NCBI GenBank assembly: GCA_002440085.1
Contig: DJRM01000124.1
Span: forward strand, 1 to 12,238
Length of the DNA stretch: 12,238 bases
Source: Bacteroidales bacterium UBA6360
GTDB taxonomy: Bacteria > Bacteroidota > Bacteroidia > Bacteroidales > UBA932
Direction of reading: 5' to 3'
The notes under the pieces were generated by a model, which worked only from the letters and a program-made list of their open reading frames with translations, did no database searches and was not told the DNA's origin. Positions 1 to 6,282 of the stretch are shown in pieces. How positions within the stretch are numbered: the first letter of the stretch is position 1; each line of letters opens with the position of its first letter. The position numbers and the translations under genes were made by a program.

Positions 1-467
1 TGCTGCCGCACATGAGGACGCGGAAATCCGGGAAGATAGTCTTCCTCAGCTCAATAGGAGGACTTATGGGACTGCCGTTTCAGGGTTTCTATTCGGCGAG
101 CAAATTCGCGGTCGAGGGATATGCGGAGGCCCTGAGGATGGAGGTTCACAGTTTCGGGATTTCGGTCTCGCTCATAAACCCGGGCGACTTTTCCACGGGG
201 TTCACGGGAAAGAGGCGGAAGGTCGCACCTGAGGTTGCCGAAGCATACCCTGCCTACGCGCTGTCAATGAGCAAGATAGAGAACGACGAGGGCCACGGGC
301 TGAAACCGGTCAAGGTGGCGGAGACGGTGGCGAGAATCGCGAAGGCACGCCGCCCGCGAAACCGCTACATCGTGGCATCCCTCGAACAGAGCCTCTCGGT
401 GCTGCTCAAGGCCATACTCCCCTCTTCGCTTTTCTCGCGCATCCTCCGGGGATACTACAAGATGTAA
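1..467 (+). CDS. Short-chain dehydrogenase/reductase (SDR), C-terminal part, cut by window edge
   Basis: The reading frame is open from the window edge (codons start at base 3), so the ATG at 12 is probably internal. The visible part is about 154 residues of a family usually near 250. The N-terminal Rossmann glycine motif lies outside the window. Visible SDR hallmarks are the strand-plus-serine segment KIVFLSS and the YSASK motif (YxxxK; Tyr at bases 90-92). The serine 13 residues before that Tyr completes the catalytic Ser-Tyr-Lys set. The post-catalytic segment LINPGDFSTGFT follows, where NPG and a Thr usually contact the cofactor. By family knowledge it is a cytosolic NAD(P)H-dependent oxidoreductase; the substrate cannot be told. 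The C-terminal tail is hydrophobic and basic, as in lipid- or steroid-type SDRs, which is only weak evidence. It ends with TAA 41 bp before the fimbrillin genes and is probably not functionally tied to them. Confidence 0.9.
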   Translation, partial: LPHMRTRKSGKIVFLSSIGGLMGLPFQGFYSASKFAVEGYAEALRMEVHSFGISVSLINPGDFSTGFTGKRRKVAPEVAEAYPAYALSMSKIENDEGHGLKPVKVAETVARIAKARRPRNRYIVASLEQSLSVLLKAILPSSLFSRILRGYYKM

Positions 468-508
468 TCGACATACAATATAATCACAAAAATATAAACG
501 AGTTAAAG

Positions 509-1417
509 ATGAAAACAATGACAAAGCTCTTCCCTGTTGCGCTCCTGACGGTCGCAACGGTTTCGTGCAACGTCAAGGTAGAGCCAACAGCACAGGATGA
601 AAAGGTTGCCGTGCAGTTCGGAGGCGGCATAAATGCCGTGAATGTAATGAGCCGAGCGGTCAATGACAAATGGACGGACGGCGACCAGATAGGCATTTTC
701 ATGGTCGGAAAAAACGAGGTTCTTTCCAAGGATGCCATCCGCGAAAATGCCGACAACATAGCCTACAGAACCACCGGCAGCGGTGCATTCACTCCCGTCA
801 ACGAAAACGAAATCATATACTTTCCCGACAGACATGAGGACGAAGTCGATTTCTACGCATACTATCCGTATACGACGACGGTCAATGACTATAGTCTCGC
901 GCTCGACCAGACCGACCAGAGCGACCAGGAAGCGCTCGACCTGATGTACGCGAAGGCCGCTTCCTGCGAAAAGTCAAAACCGCAGGTGGAACTGAAGTTC
1001 AGCCACATTCTGAGCAACCTCATTCTTGAAGTCCAGCCGGGCAAGGGACTCACACAGGACGACCTTGCCAAACTGACGGTAAAGGTCAAGGATGTGGATA
1101 CAAAGGCGACGTTCAACCTTGTTGACGGTCTGATATCGGGAGAAGAGATTCCGGCAGGCATCACGATGAAGACCGTCGAGGCAGGCAAAAGATACGAGGC
1201 AATTCTGTTTCCGGAGACATCGCAAAGCCGTGAGATTGAGTTCAACCTCAACAATGGCCATGACGATTCCTTCACATGGACAATGGAATCCGATCTGAAA
1301 GGGGGCACCCAATATCACTATACGACAGTGAAACTGAGCCGTACCTCTGCTGATGTCGCCGTTTCAATCAAGCCGTGGGAAGACGGCGGTGACAACGGTG
1401 AACATGAGGCAAAATAA
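509..1417 (+). CDS. Fimbrillin family lipoprotein (Mfa-like), first of three
   Basis: This 302-residue protein is a probable surface lipoprotein of the fimbrillin/Mfa-like family, whose members form stems or tips of type V pili in Bacteroidales. The N-terminus is a lipoprotein signal: a hydrophobic stretch ends in TVSC, placing the lipid-bearing Cys at residue 20. Family landmarks appear in order. SRA (Arg49) comes just before W55-TDGDQIGIF. Next are a YFP turn near 104-106 and the VDFYAYYPY block at 113-121. FSHILSNL (164-171) is the usual F-H-L strand, and the C-terminus has a W-E-D-G pattern near 290. In studied relatives an Arg-specific protease cuts near such an Arg to free a groove for strand-exchange polymerisation. 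Start is ATG 509, with a second in-frame Met at 518. No Shine-Dalgarno or clear TAnnTTTG element precedes it. It is 12 bp from the next gene, so co-transcription is likely. Family assignment is firm; its role as stem, tip or plain surface lipoprotein is open. Confidence 0.87.
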   Translation: MKTMTKLFPVALLTVATVSCNVKVEPTAQDEKVAVQFGGGINAVNVMSRAVNDKWTDGDQIGIFMVGKNEVLSKDAIRENADNIAYRTTGSGAFTPVNENEIIYFPDRHEDEVDFYAYYPYTTTVNDYSLALDQTDQSDQEALDLMYAKAASCEKSKPQVELKFSHILSNLILEVQPGKGLTQDDLAKLTVKVKDVDTKATFNLVDGLISGEEIPAGITMKTVEAGKRYEAILFPETSQSREIEFNLNNGHDDSFTWTMESDLKGGTQYHYTTVKLSRTSADVAVSIKPWEDGGDNGEHEAK

Positions 1418-1429
1418 AGACTCCAGAAG

Positions 1430-2338
1430 ATGAAAGCTTACGGATTTCTATACATGACGGCCGCGGCGCTGCTGATCTCAGCCTGCAGCGATAAGGAAGA
1501 GGGAATCGGAGAACCGGTTGCAGCGACCGTGCAGGCCGGCATAAGCACACGTGCGACTGTCGATAACACATGGACTGCCGGTGAAGACGCAATCGGCGTG
1601 TATGTAACCTCCGCCGGGGCGACGAAAGGGAGCAACATTAAATATGTCGCCTCCGACCATGCCGGCAGTTTCAGCCCCGCCTATGAACCGATTTATTTCG
1701 TCGACGGGAAAGACGTGACCTTCTGCGCCTATTACCCCTACACCGATGATTCCGAGATGAACTCCGACGGCACGATAAACTGGAAGGGTGGCATCGTGAA
1801 AGACGGGAAATGCCAATGGGATTTTCTCTTTGCCGACGGTGCAACTGCCCGGAAGTCGTCTCCTGTGGTAAGCTTCACCGGCGACAAGGCCTTCAGGCAC
1901 TGCATGGCAATGGTTAAATTCACAATCAAGGCCGGATATGGCATCGAGTCTGGGGAAAAACTACTTAATTTCATTATGGATGAAGTGCATAATGACGGAG
2001 TCGTAGATCCGAGAGACGGTACAGTCATGTTGTCCGCGGAAAAGACTGCGCTGACAGAACCGGTTAACCAGACTCTGGGCAACGACCTTACAATCAGCAT
2101 TATTCTGCTTCCGCAAGCCGTGACGGACAAGAGCATCGACATAATTTTGGAGACGTCGGTCGAAGACACGAAAAACAAATATTCAACTGCTTTGACCGCG
2201 CCTGCCGGAGGTAAGTTCGTCGGCGGGAGCGTTTACAGCTACACCATTCGTGTCACAAATGCGGGAATCAAGTTTGAAAACCTTTCAATAGAAACGTGGC
2301 AGATAGTCGACCAGGGTAATCTGAACATTGACGCATAA
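1430..2338 (+). CDS. Fimbrillin family lipoprotein (Mfa-like), second of three
   Basis: This second 302-residue fimbrillin-family lipoprotein starts 12 bp after the first. The signal sequence ends in LISAC, so Cys19 is the predicted lipidation site. The residues right after it (SDKEE) are acidic, as in Bacteroidota lipoprotein export signals that send lipoproteins to the outer face of the outer membrane. Landmarks parallel the upstream gene: STRA (Arg41) just before W48-TAGEDAIGVYV, YF at 89-90, a VTFCAYYPY block at 96-104, an F-x-H-CMAMVKF strand at 155-164, and the C-terminal IETW motif near 290. Apart from these blocks the two proteins look quite diverged, so they are probably distinct subunits rather than a recent duplication. 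It probably belongs to the same transcript as its neighbours. I see no PF08842-type (FimB/Mfa2) anchor protein nearby, so assembly into a true fimbria is inferred only from family membership. Confidence 0.87.
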   Translation: MKAYGFLYMTAAALLISACSDKEEGIGEPVAATVQAGISTRATVDNTWTAGEDAIGVYVTSAGATKGSNIKYVASDHAGSFSPAYEPIYFVDGKDVTFCAYYPYTDDSEMNSDGTINWKGGIVKDGKCQWDFLFADGATARKSSPVVSFTGDKAFRHCMAMVKFTIKAGYGIESGEKLLNFIMDEVHNDGVVDPRDGTVMLSAEKTALTEPVNQTLGNDLTISIILLPQAVTDKSIDIILETSVEDTKNKYSTALTAPAGGKFVGGSVYSYTIRVTNAGIKFENLSIETWQIVDQGNLNIDA

Positions 2339-2372
2339 GACCGGCAGTCAGAAATTACTCACGGATAAACAG

Positions 2373-3878
2373 ATGAGCATGAATAAGATTGAGATTTTTA
2401 CATACACGGCCATGGTCTTCATTGCAATAAGCCTTGCCGCGTGTACGAAAGACAATGATACGGTTCCGGCCTCGGGAGGTTCGGAAATAAACGCTGCGTT
2501 CATCACCGATGACGCGCGGACCCGCGTCAACACCTTAGACGATTCGAATGACAGAGGAGGTCTATGGGATGACGGAGACAAGATCTCGGTGAGTGTCGCC
2601 AAGGAAGACGAGATGGGGGATGAAGCCGTTTTCACCCTTTCCAATTCCGAGGGAATGGACGTGTGGTCCCGTGACAGGTCGTTCTGCTGGGCGGATCAGA
2701 ACTCCGCCCACACGATATGGGCGGCATATCCTTCTGAATATGACGCATTCTCCTATGAACTGCCCTCCGAACAGGAGACGGAGACAAAACTCAAAAAGGC
2801 GGACTATATAAACGGTTTATGGCATGGTAAGCCAGCCGTTTATGTATCAATCCCGATGAAACACAGAATGGCATTGGTGACGGTGACATATGTACTCGGC
2901 AGTTCCGACTTTGAAGACAATACGATTCCGACCAAGGCAGAGGTGTTTTCCAAAAACTCTCAGGCGGCATTCGACACTGACGGGACAATGACTGGCCTTA
3001 GCGGAGGAGAGAAATGGGTCACGGCCTGCCTGCATGACGGCAACAAGTTCTCCGCAATCGTCACGCCCGGCCAATATAAGAGAGGTGAAGAGTTCCTGAA
3101 ACTTACCGTTAACGGGAAGGAGTATAGGATAGCGATGAAAATGGATACGGAGTTTCAGGAAGGGCACAAATGTACCTATAATCTTAACATTGGCAAGAAC
3201 AAGGCCTGGGTGACAGTATTAAACTGTGAGAAATTGCCCGGGTGGACACAGGAAGAGAATCTGCAGTCGCAGAGCGGAACAATAGGCACGCCCGACGAAG
3301 GAAAGACATCGTGGAAAGAGGGTGATGAACTGCTTGTCATGATGCAATCCCAGCTCTATGGGAAACAATATGCCGCCTTCAGATATGACGGCAGCGATTG
3401 GAAACTGGCAAGCGGGGAACTCTATTATCGTGAAGAACAGGTACCTGTCGGATGTGTGTATTACGCTCCCGATTATATGTGGAGTTCTTCCGGCATCACT
3501 CCCGAACTGAAAGACGGGAATGTTGCAGGAACTGGAGAGTATATCACAACCAGTGCATATTCTAGGACAGGATATGATTTAAACGCATATTTTTCTTCTG
3601 TCCAACGCGATTACTCGCGTCTGCGCATGTCGATGGAGCCAAACACGAATGTTACGGTCATTGTCAGCAAGTTCACTCCAGCAAATGGCAGCGGTGCGGT
3701 CAATAGCAGTTATTCCCTTACATCCGATGCCAACGGGAATGTATTTCTGTATGGTAATTTTGCTGCCGGAGCGTCAGTCGCAGTCAAGTCCGGCGAGGCT
3801 TCTCTGGCACAATATACCTTCACGACGGCAACGGAAAACGGCAAGAGCTATGCACTGGACGCCACGGGAAGAAGATAG
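2373..3878 (+). CDS. Two-module fimbrillin-like lipoprotein, third of three
   Basis: I place the start at ATG 2373 (501 aa) or 2379. An upstream ATG at 2328 would overlap the previous gene and put a polar stretch before the signal sequence. From 2373 a hydrophobic segment ends in SLAAC, giving lipid Cys24. The first module has TRV (Arg51), then W65-DDGDKISVSV, and IWAAYP at 115-120 in place of the YAYYP block. It also has the KHRMALVTV strand near 163-171 and a closing W near 291. A second module begins with W314-KEGDELLVM and has YYAPDYMW (363-370) where the YAYYP block would fall. The protein is therefore longer than its neighbours and seems to hold two related domains, as in tip or adhesin-like subunits. 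The C-terminal third is rich in Ser, Asn, Gly and Thr. It follows the second gene after 34 bp and closes the likely operon. Lipoprotein and family calls are fairly sure; the tip or adhesin role is inference. Confidence 0.8.
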   Translation: MSMNKIEIFTYTAMVFIAISLAACTKDNDTVPASGGSEINAAFITDDARTRVNTLDDSNDRGGLWDDGDKISVSVAKEDEMGDEAVFTLSNSEGMDVWSRDRSFCWADQNSAHTIWAAYPSEYDAFSYELPSEQETETKLKKADYINGLWHGKPAVYVSIPMKHRMALVTVTYVLGSSDFEDNTIPTKAEVFSKNSQAAFDTDGTMTGLSGGEKWVTACLHDGNKFSAIVTPGQYKRGEEFLKLTVNGKEYRIAMKMDTEFQEGHKCTYNLNIGKNKAWVTVLNCEKLPGWTQEENLQSQSGTIGTPDEGKTSWKEGDELLVMMQSQLYGKQYAAFRYDGSDWKLASGELYYREEQVPVGCVYYAPDYMWSSSGITPELKDGNVAGTGEYITTSAYSRTGYDLNAYFSSVQRDYSRLRMSMEPNTNVTVIVSKFTPANGSGAVNSSYSLTSDANGNVFLYGNFAAGASVAVKSGEASLAQYTFTTATENGKSYALDATGRR

Positions 3879-3895
3879 CCTTAGCTAAAAATTAT

Positions 3896-3903
3896 TATCT
3901 TTG
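3896..3903 (+). promoter_or_regulatory. Candidate Bacteroides-type -7 element (TATCTTTG)
   Basis: TATCTTTG fits the Bacteroides -7 consensus TAnnTTTG exactly and lies 18 bp after the last fimbrillin stop. No TTTG is found at the expected distance for the -33 element, so the match is only half complete. If used, transcription would start near 3910 and give the phosphatidyltransferase gene at 4037 a leader of roughly 125 nt. That leader would contain the two hairpins described here. Confidence 0.4.
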
Positions 3904-3913
3904 CTCTCGGTTT

Positions 3914-3940
3914 GGGCGAACAAGTTGTTCATTTTTGCCC
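3914..3940 (+). other. Hairpin in the leader between the fimbrillins and the phosphatidyltransferase
   Basis: GGGC at 3914-3917 pairs with GCCC at 3937-3940, and the following GAA pairs with TTT through one G-T wobble, giving a stem of about 7 bp. The loop region contains the near-palindrome GAACAAGTTGTTC at 3918-3930. The stem is followed by TTTGG rather than a long T tract, so it is weak as a terminator. It could be a transcript-end structure, an operator-like palindrome or chance. Confidence 0.3.
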
Positions 3941-3968
3941 TTTGGTACAAAAGATGCAGGCTCGGTTT

Positions 3969-4012
3969 GCCTTTCAGCACTTACAGAAAGGCTGTTTCAT
4001 TAAATTTTTATT
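3969..4012 (+). terminator. Candidate terminator or leader attenuator
   Basis: GCCTTTC (3969-3975) pairs perfectly with GAAAGGC (3986-3992) around a 10-nt loop. A T-rich stretch follows, including ATTTTTATT. This could end the fimbrillin transcript. If the -7 element at 3896 is active, the same hairpin would lie inside the leader of the gene at 4037 and could act as an attenuator. The stem is short and the T tract does not begin immediately, so confidence is moderate. Confidence 0.45.
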
Positions 4013-4036
4013 ACAAAACGGATAAAAACAGAAATT

Positions 4037-4765
4037 ATGGGAAACGAAAAAGCGACACGAATCCAGACCTCGCTTCTGAACGGAGTTGAAAAGAAAGCTC
4101 TGGTGTGGATTGCAAAGCGTCTGCCTGTCTGGGCGACTTCAAACATGCTGACCGCAGTGGGAACATTCGGCGCGATTCTCTGCGCAGTAGGCTTCGGACT
4201 TGCGAACATCAATCTCAACTGGATGTGGCTCACGGTCTTCGGACTATTCCTTAACTGGTTCGGAGACAGCCTCGACGGCTCGATGGCCCGCGTAAGACAC
4301 ACGCAGAGACCTGTCTACGGTTTCTTCATCGATCACAACATCGACATATTCACAATCATCGTAATGTGTGTCGGAGCGGGAATCTCCCCTATCGCGAGAA
4401 TGGACGTGGCTCTCTTCGTGCTCGTCGCCTACCTCGCGATTTCAGCCCACACCTACATCGGCACCATCCTGAAGAACGAGTTCAAGCTCACCTACGGCAA
4501 GCTCGGGCCGACGGAATTCCGTGTGATTGCGGCTCTTGCCGTCATTTTCCTGATTTACTTCCCTTGGGCCGACTATAACGTCACCATAGACTGCTTCAAG
4601 AACGGGCTTGAGACCCTGAACGGAGTCTATACGCCGTTTGACTGGGTGGCAATCGGCCTCGGCTGCATCATTTTCATTCTTCTGATTTCTTCTCAGATTC
4701 GGGATGAAAAGGCACTTTCAAAGATTGACCCGCCTAAGAAATTTGACGGAACATTCACTGAGTAA
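4037..4765 (+). CDS. CDP-alcohol phosphatidyltransferase family membrane protein
   Basis: This 242-residue integral membrane enzyme should transfer a phosphatidyl (or similar) group from a CDP-linked donor to an alcohol, releasing CMP, in the inner membrane. The diagnostic motif D-x2-D-G-x2-A-R-...-G-x3-D-x3-D is complete: D77, D80, G81, A84, R85, then after nine residues G95, D99 and D103. In the family the four Asp bind metal and catalyse. About six membrane helices can be read (near 36-58, 62-75, 102-120, 122-145, 161-178 and 203-221), as expected for the family. The alcohol acceptor (glycerol phosphate, inositol phosphate, serine or other) cannot be read from the motif. Bacteroides inositol-lipid synthesis uses an enzyme of this family, but no inositol-phosphate synthase or phosphatase is present here. 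Start is ATG 4037, with an A-rich leader and no Shine-Dalgarno. A strong terminator follows 11 bp after the stop, so it is probably the last gene of its transcript. Confidence 0.9.
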   Translation: MGNEKATRIQTSLLNGVEKKALVWIAKRLPVWATSNMLTAVGTFGAILCAVGFGLANINLNWMWLTVFGLFLNWFGDSLDGSMARVRHTQRPVYGFFIDHNIDIFTIIVMCVGAGISPIARMDVALFVLVAYLAISAHTYIGTILKNEFKLTYGKLGPTEFRVIAALAVIFLIYFPWADYNVTIDCFKNGLETLNGVYTPFDWVAIGLGCIIFILLISSQIRDEKALSKIDPPKKFDGTFTE

Positions 4766-4776
4766 CGACAAGATGG

Positions 4777-4826
4777 ATACGCCGCCCCGCTGCATGTCAG
4801 AGCGAAAGTGGGGCCGGCGTATTTTC
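4777..4826 (+). terminator. Strong rho-independent terminator
   Basis: ATACGCCG (4777-4784) pairs perfectly with CGGCGTAT (4815-4822). The stem continues as CCCCGC (4785-4790) with GTGGGG (4808-4813), leaving one bulged C at 4814 and a G-T pair. That makes about 14 pairs with a 17-nt loop, followed by TTTTC. It sits 11 bp after the phosphatidyltransferase stop and separates that gene from the GtrA-acyltransferase gene. Confidence 0.8.
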
Positions 4827-4879
4827 ATAATTACGCGCATTTCTGCCACAAGGACTGAAATGGCGGCAAATTGATTCGG

Positions 4880-6244
4880 ATGGAGCAGAAGGAGAAGAAA
4901 AAGCAGGAGGATAAGGTTTTCTCACTGAAGAAATGGATTGACTTTGTAGTCAGCCGCGCATTGGGGACGGTCGTCGATACGGCTGTCCTTTGGTTCGTCG
5001 GATGGGTGCTGCACAAGATGGTTGCGGTTCACCCTGCAAGCGGGTTTTGGAGCGGCTTCGAGTATTGGGGCGAATATTGGATAGGTCCGGCGATTTCGTT
5101 CGAGGTAGCCACCTTCGCGAACTTCCTCATGTCCTACTACTGGATTTGGAAGAACCGCATCAGCAACCGCTCGTCCGCGAAAAGTTTCTGGAGGCATTTC
5201 GGAGGGTTCAATGTCTCCTGCATCTTCGGATTTTTCGTGAAGATGATTTTTCTTGTACTCTTCGAGAAGCTATTCGGCTGGGACGCCTGGCTCTGCAACT
5301 TGCTTGCGGTCTGCATCTCGGGCATTCTCAACTATTTCCTTGCGGAAGTTCTCGTTTTCAGGAAGAAGACAGAAAGGCCGGAGCATGAACTGCTCAGCAT
5401 CGAGGAGCTGGGAGACATTGCGCCGGTGTTCAAGGGCACATGGGGGCAGTGGTTCGGCAAATTTCTGTTCTCTCTCGTTGGCGTGAACAGGCTCAACGCG
5501 CTCTACAACAGCATCTATGGGCTTGCTCCGGCAGGAAATGCCGCGCGTGGACTGCTTGAGAACATGGGCTGCAACTACCTCATCGGCAACGCCGAAAGGC
5601 TCGAAAACCTGCCGGAGGGCGCATTCATAACCATAAGCAACCATCCATACGGAGGGCTTGACGGAATCGTGCTCCTCGACCTCATTCTTCCGCACAGGCC
5701 GGGCTACAAGGTGATGGTGAACGAGATTCTCGGACGCATTGAGCCGCTCCGCCCGGCGTTCATAACAGTCAATCCCACGACGACTAAGAAAGGCAGGCCG
5801 ACAAGAACCACGCTGAACGGTGTGCGGGAGACGATTGAGAGGCTCGACGAAGGACACGCGGTGGGATTCTTCCCTTCCGGAGCAGTCTCTGACCTGCATC
5901 CGGGAAAACGGGAAATTTCCGACAGGCAGTGGCAGGAGAGCATGATCCGGCTCATCCGCAAGGCACGGGTGCCGGTTTTGCCGATTCATTTCATCGACCA
6001 CAATTCGTGGTTCTACTATTTTCTCGGTCTGATTGACTGGAAGGTTCGCCTGCTGCGTCTGCCACGAGAGCTCTTCAACAAGTCAAAGGGCAGGCATCGC
6101 GTCGTCATCGGGGAGACCATCAGCGTGGAGAAGCAGGATCTGCTCACCGACCTGGACGCCTACACGGCATTCCTCCGCGCATCGGTCTATCAGATGCCGG
6201 TTCCGGAAACGTTCACCCCTAGCAGGCCGCCCAAGGCTCAATAG
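4880..6244 (+). CDS. GtrA-domain / lysophospholipid acyltransferase fusion protein
   Basis: The start is ATG 4880 (454 aa); the only earlier start in frame is TTG 4871, and a stop precedes it. A charged N-terminus (KEKKKQEDK) leads into a GtrA-like domain with four hydrophobic helices near 23-45, 69-90, 110-128 and 136-160. It includes the family-like FANFLMSYYWIWKNR. GtrA proteins are thought to flip polyprenyl-linked sugars. From about 185 on, the chain is an acyltransferase of the PlsC / ornithine-lipid acyltransferase type. It has SNHPYGGLDG (His255, Asp261, the H-x5-D spacing seen in OlsA-like enzymes), then FFPSGAVSD (330-338), and VPVLPIHFID near 364-373. Expected activity is acyl transfer to a lyso- or aminolipid at the inner membrane. 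The usual Glu in the FPxG(E) block is Ala here. The regulator gene lies 38 bp downstream with no terminator, so they are likely co-transcribed. Domain calls are sure; the lipid substrate and any flippase role are not known. Confidence 0.86.
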   Translation: MEQKEKKKQEDKVFSLKKWIDFVVSRALGTVVDTAVLWFVGWVLHKMVAVHPASGFWSGFEYWGEYWIGPAISFEVATFANFLMSYYWIWKNRISNRSSAKSFWRHFGGFNVSCIFGFFVKMIFLVLFEKLFGWDAWLCNLLAVCISGILNYFLAEVLVFRKKTERPEHELLSIEELGDIAPVFKGTWGQWFGKFLFSLVGVNRLNALYNSIYGLAPAGNAARGLLENMGCNYLIGNAERLENLPEGAFITISNHPYGGLDGIVLLDLILPHRPGYKVMVNEILGRIEPLRPAFITVNPTTTKKGRPTRTTLNGVRETIERLDEGHAVGFFPSGAVSDLHPGKREISDRQWQESMIRLIRKARVPVLPIHFIDHNSWFYYFLGLIDWKVRLLRLPRELFNKSKGRHRVVIGETISVEKQDLLTDLDAYTAFLRASVYQMPVPETFTPSRPPKAQ

Positions 6245-6282
6245 ACTCCGGAATATACCATTTTCAAGGATTTCATCGGCCT

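Noticed and set aside
2328..2372. Upstream ATG as start of the third fimbrillin-like gene
   Set aside because: It would overlap the previous gene and place 15 polar residues before the lipoprotein signal; ATG 2373 gives a normal signal.
3901..4089. A 62-codon frame spanning the leader and start of the phosphatidyltransferase gene
   Set aside because: It uses a non-ATG start, overlaps the real gene in another frame and covers the hairpins and the promoter-like region.
4871..4879. TTG start for the GtrA-acyltransferase gene
   Set aside because: An in-frame ATG follows three codons later, and nothing supports use of the rarer start.
5270..6001. A 243-codon minus-strand open frame within the GtrA-acyltransferase gene
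   Set aside because: It is antisense to conserved acyltransferase motifs and shows no domain of its own.
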